Source of the DNA: Thalassobacter stenotrophicus | Lineage (GTDB): Bacteria > Pseudomonadota > Alphaproteobacteria > Rhodobacterales > Rhodobacteraceae | Direction: 5' to 3' | Length of the DNA stretch: 64,000 nucleotides | Assembly (NCBI RefSeq): GCF_001458315.1 | Contig: NZ_CYRX01000033.1 | Location: forward strand, 310,001 to 374,000 | In this document: piece after piece, positions 1 to 7,768 of the stretch | Numbering within the stretch: the stretch's first letter is position 1 | Layout of the letters: every line of letters starts with the position of its first letter | Translations under genes and position numbers: made by a program | Notes under the pieces: model-generated | The model's input: the letters and a program-made list of their open reading frames with translations, nothing else | The model's database searches: none | What the model was told of the DNA's origin: nothing

Positions 1-1352
1 ACGGTGCGGATTTTGACGCGGCTGGCGTGTCGCCGAACGGCGGGCTGGGTGCGATGCTCGACAAAATCGCCGAGATGTCCAATGGGGCTGAGATCAAGGC
101 GGCGATTGACGCCTGCCTCGCCTCGCGTCCGCCGATGTATATGGTGAACTCCGATAAGGGCATCACCAACCTGCACGTCCCGTCGGACGTGATTATCGAC
201 GCCTCGATGCCTGCGGTGATCCGCGCGGGCGGCAAGGGCTGGGGGCCCGATGGCAACGAGGGCGATACAACCTGTGTCATCCCCGACAGCTCCTACGCAG
301 GTGTCTATGCCGAGACGATTGATTACTTCAAAGAGACCGGCAAGCTGGACGTAACCACCGCAGGCACCGTGCAAAACGTGGGCCTGATGGCGCAAAAAGC
401 TGAGGAATACGGCTCACACCCGACGACGTTTGAACTGGCTGCCGGTGGCACAGTTGAGATGATCGCGGGCAACGGCGACGTATTGCACAGCCACAGCGTT
501 GAGGCGGGCGACATCTGGCGTCTGGCGTCTGCGCGCAAGGACCCAATCCTGAACTGGATCGAGTTGGCGATTGAGCGTCAGGCCGCAGAAGATTGCCGCG
601 CGATTTTCTGGCTGGACGCGGACCGCGCCCACGATGCCGAGCTGATCAAATACGTCACCCCCGTGCTTGAAGCGCGCGGTCTGTCGGACAAGTTTGAGAT
701 CATGGCGCCCACGCCTGCCACCCGCGCCTCGTGCGAGACGATCCGTGAGGGCAAGACCTGCATCGCGATCACCGGGAACGTGCTGCGCGATTACCTGACC
801 GATCTGTTCCCGATCCTTGAGGTTGGCACATCGGCCAAGATGCTGTCGGTTGTGAAGCTGATGCAAGGCGGCGGTCTGTTTGAAACGGGTGCTGGTGGCT
901 CTGCGCCCAAGCACGTGCAGCAGTTGGTCGAGCAAAACCACCTGCGCTGGGACAGCTTGGGTGAGTTCTGTGCCCTGGGTGAAAGCCTGCGGTTCGCGGG
1001 CACGCCTGCGGCCAAGTTGATGGGCAAAGCCGTTGATGACGCCACCGAAAAGCTGTTGTCTGAAGGTAAGTCGCCGGGTCGTAAAGTGGGTCAAGACGAC
1101 AACCGCACTAGCCACTATTACTTTGCTCGCTACTGGGCGGAGGCGATGGCGGCACAGACTGATGATGCGGACCTTGCGGCGGCGTTTGCGCCCATCGCAC
1201 AGGCGTTGGCCAGCGGCGAAGACGCGATTGTGTCTGAGTTGAAGGCCGGTGGCGGCACAGCCGTTGATCTGGGCGGCTACTATCACACCGACCCCGCCAA
1301 GGCGGCAGCGGTGATGCGCCCCTCAGCCACGCTGAACGCGATTATCGGCTAA
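1..1352 (+). CDS. icd: NADP-dependent isocitrate dehydrogenase, monomeric type (5' end outside window)
   Basis: Oxidatively decarboxylates isocitrate to 2-oxoglutarate with NADP+ in the cytoplasmic TCA cycle. The frame is open from base 3 (first residues GADFDAAG), so the gene begins before the window; about 450 residues are visible against roughly 740 for the family. The C-terminal half shows family-typical stretches such as GITNLHVPSDVIIDASMP, KSPGRKVGQDDNRTSHYYF and GSAPKHVQQLVEQNHLRWDS. Homology to the monomeric IDH class, rather than the dimeric class, is clear. An intrinsic terminator follows about 30 bases after the stop, so this gene ends its transcript here. Confidence 0.95.
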   Translation, partial: GADFDAAGVSPNGGLGAMLDKIAEMSNGAEIKAAIDACLASRPPMYMVNSDKGITNLHVPSDVIIDASMPAVIRAGGKGWGPDGNEGDTTCVIPDSSYAGVYAETIDYFKETGKLDVTTAGTVQNVGLMAQKAEEYGSHPTTFELAAGGTVEMIAGNGDVLHSHSVEAGDIWRLASARKDPILNWIELAIERQAAEDCRAIFWLDADRAHDAELIKYVTPVLEARGLSDKFEIMAPTPATRASCETIREGKTCIAITGNVLRDYLTDLFPILEVGTSAKMLSVVKLMQGGGLFETGAGGSAPKHVQQLVEQNHLRWDSLGEFCALGESLRFAGTPAAKLMGKAVDDATEKLLSEGKSPGRKVGQDDNRTSHYYFARYWAEAMAAQTDDADLAAAFAPIAQALASGEDAIVSELKAGGGTAVDLGGYYHTDPAKAAAVMRPSATLNAIIG

Positions 1353-1383
1353 GCGATACAAAGCTAAGCGACACAAACGAACA

Positions 1384-1418
1384 AACGCCGCGCCCCGAAT
1401 GTGGGTGCGGCGTTTTTT
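1384..1418 (+). terminator. Intrinsic terminator of icd
   Basis: A 12-bp stem (1384-1395 with 1403-1414, one G-U pair) with a 7-base loop is followed by a run of T to 1418. It lies 31 bases after the icd stop codon. The A-rich left flank means it may also work on the other strand. Confidence 0.85.
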
Positions 1419-1578
1419 GTTATGCGTATTGCGTAATCATATTGCGCGCCGGATGCTCATAAATTAGGCTTTCCTCCGCAGGGCATGGGGGGCGGCCGCT
1501 TTGCGACAGTCGTCTGCTTTTCTCTGTGCGCGGGTGCCTTAAGAGTGCACGCGGTGTTCCACAGGGAAGGACAAATCC

Positions 1579-2586
1579 ATGACATTTCACAAGACCGTTT
1601 TGGCCGCTGCCGCGTCGCTGATTGCGGCGCCGGTTATCGCTCAAACTGACGTACCTTTCGCGCTCGATTGGAAATTTGAGGGCCCCGCTGCCCCGTATTT
1701 CCACGCACTCGACGCAGGCTATTTTGAGGCCGAGGGCCTGAACGTGACCATCGCCGAGGGCCGCGGCTCGCTCGACGCTATTCCAAAGGTTGCGACCGGC
1801 GCGTTTCCGGTGGGCTTTGCCGACATCAACTCGTTGATGCGGTTCCTCGACCAAAACCCCGGCGCGCCCGTGACGGCCGTGATGATGGTGTATGACAAGC
1901 CACCTTTCGCCGTTGTTGGCCGCAAGTCGCTGGGCGTTTCGGCACCTGCCGACCTGATGGATAAAGTGCTGGGCGCACCGCCCCCCGATGGCGCATGGGC
2001 GCAGTTCCCGATCTTTGCTGCTGAAACCGGCATCGACGCGGATAAAATCACGGTTGAGCCCGTAGGCTTCCCCACGCGTGAGCCGATGTTGGCAGAGGGC
2101 AACGTGGCCGCGATTACTGGTTTCTCGTTCTCGTCCACGCTGAACCTCAAGCGTTTGGGCGTGCCTGCGGATGATATCTCGGTGCTGCTGATGGCGGATT
2201 ACGGCGTGGACCTTTATGGCAACGCGATCATCGTCAACACTGAGTTCGCGGCGGAAAACCCCGAAATCGTGACCGGCTTTTTGCGCGCTGTTGCAAAGGG
2301 TTGGAAAGACGCGATTGCCACGCCTGGCGCCGCTGTTGACGCCCTGATCAAGCGCAACCCTGCCGCCGACCCCGCGCTGGAAACGGAGCGTCTGCAAATG
2401 GCGATTGATGCCAACGTGCTGACCGATTTCGTGAAAGCAAACGGCATGGGTACGGTTGATGCAGACCGCATGACCAGCGCGATTGAGCAGACCAAGCAGG
2501 TCTATGAGTTTCAGGCCGCACCCGACGCGAGCCTGTACTTTGACGCGAGCTTCCTGCCCGCTGACGGCAGCCTTGCGCTGCAATAA
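1579..2586 (+). CDS. ABC transporter substrate-binding protein, NMT1/SsuA-like
   Basis: Periplasmic binding protein of the NitT/TauT class, 335 residues. It has an N-terminal signal peptide (hydrophobic core about residues 6-21, ending VIAQ), then an NMT1/THI5-like domain with the family pattern DAGYFEAEGLNVTI and a GFADINSLM ligand-pocket region. A purine-rich site, GGGAAGGA, precedes the ATG. The ATPase and permease genes follow, so this is the substrate-specific part of the importer. The ligand cannot be read from sequence: relatives bind pyrimidines, sulfonates, nitrate or riboflavin. The 226-base leader shows no riboswitch consensus that I recognise. Confidence 0.85.
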   Translation: MTFHKTVLAAAASLIAAPVIAQTDVPFALDWKFEGPAAPYFHALDAGYFEAEGLNVTIAEGRGSLDAIPKVATGAFPVGFADINSLMRFLDQNPGAPVTAVMMVYDKPPFAVVGRKSLGVSAPADLMDKVLGAPPPDGAWAQFPIFAAETGIDADKITVEPVGFPTREPMLAEGNVAAITGFSFSSTLNLKRLGVPADDISVLLMADYGVDLYGNAIIVNTEFAAENPEIVTGFLRAVAKGWKDAIATPGAAVDALIKRNPAADPALETERLQMAIDANVLTDFVKANGMGTVDADRMTSAIEQTKQVYEFQAAPDASLYFDASFLPADGSLALQ

Positions 2587-2595
2587 ACGACGTAA

Positions 2596-2626
2596 GGGTC
2601 GCGCGAATGTCGCGCGGCCCTTTTTT
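2596..2626 (+). terminator. Terminator/attenuator inside the ABC transporter operon
   Basis: A 10-bp GC-rich stem (2596-2605 with 2611-2620, one G-U pair), a 5-base loop AATGT and six T residues (2621-2626) lie 10 bases after the binding-protein stop. It sits between the binding-protein gene and the ATPase gene, so it probably lowers ATPase and permease expression relative to the binding protein. The loop contains the most upstream in-frame ATG of the ATPase frame. Confidence 0.8.
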
Positions 2627-3437
2627 GCTGTTGAATGAGGGCAGGGCAATCGAAAACCTGATTGAGATCAAGGGCGTAAAGCACGCCTATAGCACCAAGG
2701 CCGGGCCATTGCCCGTGCTGGATGGGCTAGAAGTTGCGGTGCCTGAGGGCACTTTTTGCGCGGTTGTTGGGCCGTCCGGGTGTGGTAAGTCCACGCTTAC
2801 GCGTCTTGTTGCGGGCCTGATGAAGCCCGACGAGGGTGAGGTTTGGTTGCACGGCGAACGTGTGCGTGGCCCGCGCAAAACCGTTGGTATGGCCTTCCAA
2901 AATCCGGTCCTGTTGGAATGGCGGACGATCTTGGAAAACGTCATCCTGCCGCTTGAAATCGTGGCGCCTACGATGTCCCGCGCCAAGCGGGTTGAGCGCG
3001 CGATGGAGCTGTTGGAGATGGTCGGTCTGAAGGGGTTTGAGAACAAACGTCCCTCGGAGCTGTCGGGTGGGATGCGCCAGCGCGCCTCGCTGTGCCGCTC
3101 GATCGTGCACAAACCCGAAGTCCTGATTATGGACGAACCGTTCGGCGCGCTGGACGCGTTCACCCGTGAGGACCTGTGGCAAACCATGCGCGAGCTGCGC
3201 GCCGCAGAGCCCTTTACCGCCGTGTTGATCACCCACGATCTGCGCGAAAGCGTGTTTTTGGGCGATCAGGTCATCGTTTTGTCCGGGCGTCCTGCGCGGA
3301 CGCAATACGTGATGAACGTGGACCTGCCCGCCGACCGCACGCTGGACGTGCTGTATGAAAAACCAGTGGCCGATATGCTGAGCGTTCTGCGCCAGCAGAT
3401 CAAGATCGCGCAAGGCCGCGATGAGGAGGTGCACTGA
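2607..3437 (+). CDS. ABC transporter ATPase, NitT/TauT (SsuB/TauB) class
   Basis: Energises the importer encoded by the flanking genes, on the inner face of the cytoplasmic membrane. Seen: Walker A GPSGCGKST, Q-loop, signature LSGGMRQR, Walker B VLIMDEPFGALD with D-loop, and H-loop LITHD, all in the expected order. The start is uncertain. The ATG at 2607 lies in the loop of the preceding terminator and has no usable ribosome site. Conserved sequence begins near NLIEIKGVKHAYS, so initiation may be at TTG 2631 or CTG 2658 (the latter behind AGGGCAGGG). The stop overlaps the permease start as TGATG, which implies translational coupling. Confidence 0.9.
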   Translation: MSRGPFLLLNEGRAIENLIEIKGVKHAYSTKAGPLPVLDGLEVAVPEGTFCAVVGPSGCGKSTLTRLVAGLMKPDEGEVWLHGERVRGPRKTVGMAFQNPVLLEWRTILENVILPLEIVAPTMSRAKRVERAMELLEMVGLKGFENKRPSELSGGMRQRASLCRSIVHKPEVLIMDEPFGALDAFTREDLWQTMRELRAAEPFTAVLITHDLRESVFLGDQVIVLSGRPARTQYVMNVDLPADRTLDVLYEKPVADMLSVLRQQIKIAQGRDEEVH

Positions 3438-4195
3438 TGCTCCGGCAAATCACAGTTCCGATCATTGCGATCCTCGTCTTTCTTGGGTTTTGGGAATGGC
3501 TTGTGTGGGTCAACGGTTGGCCCAACTTCAAAATGGCCTCGCCCTCGGACCTTCCACCCGCCTACAGCCGCTATTGGGAATTGTTCCTTACGATGGGCTG
3601 GCAAACCCTGTGGCGCACAGTTGTGGGGCTTTTGCTGGCGGTTGTCGTGGGCACGTTGATCGGCATGATCATCGGCTTTTCACGGCTTATGCGCGACGCG
3701 CTCTACCCGCTGTTGGTTGGCTTTAACGCCATTCCAAAGGCGACCTTGGTGCCGGTCATCTCATTGATCTTTATTGGGCAGCACGATTTTAACACGGTGT
3801 TGATGGCCTTCATGATTTCGTTCTTTCCGATTGCGGTGTCGGTGGGCATTGGCCTGTCCACGCTAGAGCCGGAATACCGCGACATCCTGCGGTCGCTTGG
3901 GGCGTCAAAATACACGATCTTTACCAAGATCGCGCTGCCCAAGACCCTGCCGGAATTCTTTGGCGCGCTGAAGGTGTCCGTGACGCTGGCGTTCATCGGG
4001 ACCAACTTGGTGGAAATCGTTAGTCCCCACGGGCGGGGCCTTGGGGCGCTGTTCAAATCGGGTGAGACGAACGGCGATTACCCCTTGATGTTTGCGGTGC
4101 TGATCGCGCTCGCGGTGTTGGGCATCGTCCTTTATTATGCTGTGGTTTTCCTAGAGAAAATCTTTGCGGGCTGGGCCGAGCGCGAGGGATCGTAG
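3437..4195 (+). CDS. ABC transporter permease, NitT/TauT class
   Basis: Membrane channel subunit of the preceding ABC importer, 252 residues and about six membrane segments. The BPD_transp_1 domain contains the ATPase-contact (EAA) loop around EYRDILRSLGASKYTIF followed by KIALPKTLPE. The start ATG shares one base with the ATPase stop, and GAGGAG lies just upstream. The gene ends 2 bases before the stop of the convergent cyclooxygenase-like gene, with no recognisable terminator between them. Confidence 0.9.
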   Translation: MLRQITVPIIAILVFLGFWEWLVWVNGWPNFKMASPSDLPPAYSRYWELFLTMGWQTLWRTVVGLLLAVVVGTLIGMIIGFSRLMRDALYPLLVGFNAIPKATLVPVISLIFIGQHDFNTVLMAFMISFFPIAVSVGIGLSTLEPEYRDILRSLGASKYTIFTKIALPKTLPEFFGALKVSVTLAFIGTNLVEIVSPHGRGLGALFKSGETNGDYPLMFAVLIALAVLGIVLYYAVVFLEKIFAGWAEREGS

Positions 4196-4197
4196 GC

Positions 4198-5784
4198 CTA
4201 TTCCGGTTGCCAATTGGCGCGGGTGAAGCTGATAAAGGTCTCACCCGCGCCGCCCGCAACATTGCGGTCCACCACGTCCCGCAGGCGGCTAGTTGAACGG
4301 ATCGCATCCCATCCGACATCCGAGAATGTGGTGGGTTTGAACACCTCACGCGATAGCAACGGATTGGTCAGCGCCTGACTGAACGCATCCAGCGCCACGA
4401 ACGACAGGATCAGGCCCGGTAAAGGGCTGTTGGGCACGCGGTCTTCGCAAAACAGCCCCACGTGAAAATCCACGTCGCGGGGGTGGTCGTAAAAACCGCG
4501 CAAAAGGGCCGCGACCTCCGGGTCCGAGGATATCGCGTCCATCGAATAGGGGCGGTTGATGCCCAGATAATCGCAATAGTCTGAATAGCTGGCGAGGGCG
4601 CAGAGGCGGTCCTGTTTGATCGAGTCGATTTCGATGTGCAAAAGCGGTGAGGCCGTGTTGCGCGGGCCCAGTTCCGCAGCCTGTTGCGTGCTCATCTGAG
4701 CAAAGCTGGCCAGCAGCCCCTGATCGGTCAGCAGCTTGTTATCCATGAACGTTTTGCCCACCGGGATGGCTGTCTCGTTCCATGTGATTTGATCCGGGAT
4801 CAAGGCGTGCCAGCGGTACAGCAGGCTAAATTCTGTCGTGATCCAGTTGGATTTGTTCCACGGTGCATCCCACGCGACCGAAGGGTCGGCGCGGAGGGTA
4901 AACGGCAGGGGCGAGATGTGGTTGATGTAGTCCTCAACCACGATCTTGATGAATACAACGATCACTGTGTTGCGCGCCGTTTGAAAGACACGCTCATCGT
5001 TCCAATCGGGATGCGCGGTCTCGATCAACCCGGCCAAGCGATTGTGTTCGCGCAGAAATACGGTGTTCATCATGGCGACCTGCGGGACGGAATTGGCGCG
5101 GTCCCCACCAAAGGCAAACAGCCGCGACAGTCGGTCCGGGTCCAGGTTGCTTTGGCCAAGGGGCGGGTCCAGCACGGCGAACTGCGGGTCCACCGCGCCG
5201 TTTTGGTGGTAGTAGAGCGCGTATTCCTCATCGTTGATGTGCTGGCTCTTAAGGCGGCCTTTTTCGCCCATTTCTTCGGAGTTCAGCCGCAGCGCGCGGG
5301 TCTGGGCGCGGGTCCGTCCGTACAAGGGGCATAGGTCAATTTCATGGTTGGAGGAGTTGCGTTTGAGCCGCGTTTGATCGTCCGGATCACCAGTGGCCAC
5401 GTCATCGCAAGCGTCGCGCACAAAGCCCGCGCTTTCGGTGCGAATGAACCCATCGGTCAGGTATTGCGCGAACGCGGGAAAGAGGCAGGTGGATTTGGGG
5501 CAGAGCCGCTGCGTGCCGTCTTTGCGCGCGAACAGCACGCTGAGTGTGGCGGGATCGGGCGGACTGGGGCGTGGGCGCGGGGGCAGGTGTCGTCCGCTCC
5601 AGCGTTTATCGGTCAGCCCGTCCCATGATGTGTAATCGTGCAAAGTGCTCAGCGGATGTGGCCGGCTGCGGGCGCGTTTCACCACCCGATTGATCGCCCA
5701 TGAGTTGGCAAAATCACGTACAGGCGGGATCGCTTCGACCGCTGCGAGGACGGTTTTTAAGAGCATGTAGCGTGTAGAAGGCAT
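4198..5784 (-). CDS. Cyclooxygenase-like animal-type haem peroxidase/dioxygenase
   Basis: A 528-residue member of the animal haem peroxidase superfamily that resembles prostaglandin G/H synthases more than myeloperoxidases. Against mammalian COX I can place: HEIDLCPLYGRT (147-158) on HGVDLGHIYG; FLREHNRLAGLIE on WLREHNRV; EDYINHI with Tyr286 as COX Tyr348; and EFSLLYRWHALIPD, giving Phe319, Leu322, Tyr323, Trp325 and His326 as COX Phe381, Leu384, Tyr385 (radical tyrosine), Trp387 and His388 (proximal haem ligand). The Tyr348-Tyr385 spacing of 37 is identical. Distal Gln203 is kept (Gln107), but distal His207 is Asp111. Ser469 is a possible Ser530 equivalent. No signal peptide or EGF domain is seen. 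I chose ATG 5784 because conserved-looking sequence begins there; the frame is open further upstream to 6141, into tamA territory. A fatty-acid dioxygenase role is inferred, with substrate unknown. Confidence 0.85.
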   Translation of the reverse strand: MPSTRYMLLKTVLAAVEAIPPVRDFANSWAINRVVKRARSRPHPLSTLHDYTSWDGLTDKRWSGRHLPPRPRPSPPDPATLSVLFARKDGTQRLCPKSTCLFPAFAQYLTDGFIRTESAGFVRDACDDVATGDPDDQTRLKRNSSNHEIDLCPLYGRTRAQTRALRLNSEEMGEKGRLKSQHINDEEYALYYHQNGAVDPQFAVLDPPLGQSNLDPDRLSRLFAFGGDRANSVPQVAMMNTVFLREHNRLAGLIETAHPDWNDERVFQTARNTVIVVFIKIVVEDYINHISPLPFTLRADPSVAWDAPWNKSNWITTEFSLLYRWHALIPDQITWNETAIPVGKTFMDNKLLTDQGLLASFAQMSTQQAAELGPRNTASPLLHIEIDSIKQDRLCALASYSDYCDYLGINRPYSMDAISSDPEVAALLRGFYDHPRDVDFHVGLFCEDRVPNSPLPGLILSFVALDAFSQALTNPLLSREVFKPTTFSDVGWDAIRSTSRLRDVVDRNVAGGAGETFISFTRANWQPE

Positions 5785-5935
5785 GGCAATGAACCGAAAC
5801 TGGGAAAGCAAACAACCCCGGCAGTATGGCAGAAGCTTACGTTGCGTAATAGTGTTCAGCGGGTCGGGTTTTCCTGCCCCCGCTAAGGCGATGACGGGTG
5901 CAAGGGACGGGTCCGCGTGATAGGTGTTGGGCAAC

Positions 5936-7768
5936 ATGCGACAGACGCGAAGGTGGGTTAGACAGGTGCCAAGATCGTTCTTGAGGCTATGCGCTGCTGG
6001 TATCACTGCGCTTTGGATGCCTTTGGTCGCGGGGGCTGTTGAAGTTTCTGTTCGTGGGGCATCGGAGGGTGCGCTTTCGCAGGGCCAAGCGGACAGCCTG
6101 CGGGCGGCGTCCTTGACGGCCACGCTGGATGCGGCGGCCACACCCGGCGATATTTTGGCTGCGGCACAGGCGGATTACGGCCGCTTGGTCGCTGCGTTAT
6201 ATGCGGAAGGGTACTACGGCGCAGTCGTGCGCATCGCGCTGGATGGCCGAGAGGCGGGCGCGATTGATCCGGTTCGCCCCCCTAGCCGGGTGCAGTCCGT
6301 GGTGATCACCGTAGCCCCCGGTCCGCAGTTCCGATTTGGCACCACGCGCATCGCGCCCTTGGCTGAGGGCACCGTGGTGCCGCCCGCCTTTGCCAGCGAT
6401 GAGATCGCGCGCGTGACTGTCCTACGGGAGGCCGCGAGCGCGGGTGTTGATGGCTGGCGTACCTTGGGGCACGCAAAGGCCGCGATTGGTGGGCAAACCC
6501 TGCGCGCGGTGCATCGCGCGGGGCGGTTGGATGCCGACATCACGCTGGCCCCCGGCCCGCAGCTGCGCTTTGGCCAATTGGGGGTTGAGGCTCCATCCGC
6601 CGTCCGCACCGAGCGTATCCTTGCGATTGCGGGTCTGCCCGTCGGCGCGGTCTACTCCCCCGAGGACGTGCGTCGCGCCAGCACCCGGCTGCGGCGGACC
6701 GGTGCGTTTTCCAGTGTTGTTCTGCGCGAGGCCGAGGTGGCCAACCCAGACGGGACCCTCGATTTTAGCGCGGCTCTTGTGGATCAGCCCGCCCGACGGT
6801 TTGGTGCGGGGGGCGAAGTTGCCTCGCTTGATGGGGTCACGCTGTCTGGCTATTGGCTGCATCGCAATTTCACCGGGGCGGCGGACAGGCTGCGGTTTGA
6901 CGCCGAAATCGCGGGTATCGGCGGGACCCGTGGCGGCATCGATTACAGCGTGGCCACCCGCTACACTCGCCCCGCGACCCGCAACGCCGACACTGACCTG
7001 TTTGTTGAGGCCGAGATCGCGCGCGAAGACGAGGAGGCCTTTACCCAAGACGTCCTGACATTCGGCATCGGCTACACGCGCTATGTCTCGGAGGCGGTTG
7101 AGATTTCTGTCGCCATTGGCCTTGAGGCGGCCGAGACCACGGACGCCTTTGGCACGCGGGACTATGTCATTTTGGCCCTGCCGCTAGAGGGCACCGCCGA
7201 TTACCGCGATGACGCGCGTGATCCGTTGCGCGGTCTCTATGTGGGGGCCAGCGTCATGCCGTTTACGGGCGTCGGCTCGGTGGATGGGGGGCTGCATGTG
7301 ACGGGTGATGTGCGCGGGTATGTGACCCGCGATTTGGCGCGGCCGGTGACCTTTGCCGCCCGCGCGCAGGTCGGTGCGTTGATGGGGGCGTCGCTGGATC
7401 GCGCGCCCAGCGGGCTTTTGTTTTTCTCGGGTGGGGGCGGCACCGTGCGTGGGCATAGCTATCAATCCCTCGCCGTCGATCTGGGCGGGGGGCAGTCAGC
7501 CGGCGGGCGCAGTTTTCTGGGCCTCTCGGCAGAGGCACGGGTCCGCTGGAATGAGACGATTGGCGTCGTGGGTTTTGCCGATGCGGGCTACATCGGGCGC
7601 GAAAGCGTTCCGAACGCGAGTGACGGCGAATGGCATAGCGGTGCGGGTTTGGGCCTGCGCTATGCCACCGGAATTGGGCCGATCCGGGTGGATCTGGCAC
7701 TGCCGGTGACGGGCCCTGAAGATGAAACAGGCCTGCAATTTTACATCGGTATTGGGCAGGCATTTTGA
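5936..7768 (+). CDS. tamA: Outer-membrane translocation and assembly protein TamA (BamA/Omp85 family)
   Basis: Outer-membrane beta-barrel of the TAM complex, about 610 residues. It has an N-terminal signal peptide (hydrophobic stretch to about residue 35, ending VAGA), POTRA-like repeats in the first half (for example APGPQFRFG and APGPQLRFGQLGV), and an Omp85 barrel ending in a terminal phenylalanine (FYIGIGQAF), as expected for a barrel export signal. A GTG at 5924 in the same frame is an alternative start. It is followed directly by tamB, whose start ATG shares one base with this stop. The gene is divergent from the cyclooxygenase-like gene, with about 150 bases between them. Confidence 0.85.
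   Translation: MRQTRRWVRQVPRSFLRLCAAGITALWMPLVAGAVEVSVRGASEGALSQGQADSLRAASLTATLDAAATPGDILAAAQADYGRLVAALYAEGYYGAVVRIALDGREAGAIDPVRPPSRVQSVVITVAPGPQFRFGTTRIAPLAEGTVVPPAFASDEIARVTVLREAASAGVDGWRTLGHAKAAIGGQTLRAVHRAGRLDADITLAPGPQLRFGQLGVEAPSAVRTERILAIAGLPVGAVYSPEDVRRASTRLRRTGAFSSVVLREAEVANPDGTLDFSAALVDQPARRFGAGGEVASLDGVTLSGYWLHRNFTGAADRLRFDAEIAGIGGTRGGIDYSVATRYTRPATRNADTDLFVEAEIAREDEEAFTQDVLTFGIGYTRYVSEAVEISVAIGLEAAETTDAFGTRDYVILALPLEGTADYRDDARDPLRGLYVGASVMPFTGVGSVDGGLHVTGDVRGYVTRDLARPVTFAARAQVGALMGASLDRAPSGLLFFSGGGGTVRGHSYQSLAVDLGGGQSAGGRSFLGLSAEARVRWNETIGVVGFADAGYIGRESVPNASDGEWHSGAGLGLRYATGIGPIRVDLALPVTGPEDETGLQFYIGIGQAF

Noticed and set aside
1421-1578. Possible riboswitch in the leader of the NMT1-like transporter operon
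   Set aside because: The family suggested a thiamine or guanidine riboswitch, but I find neither the TPP core blocks nor the ykkC consensus; only scattered GC-rich segments.
1420-2649. 409-codon frame on the minus strand opposite the NMT1-like gene
   Set aside because: Shadow of the real gene: low-complexity His/Arg-rich translation with no recognisable domain.
5785-6141. N-terminal extension of the cyclooxygenase-like protein by 119 codons
   Set aside because: The extension runs antisense into tamA and shows no signal peptide or domain; conserved sequence begins near Met 5784.
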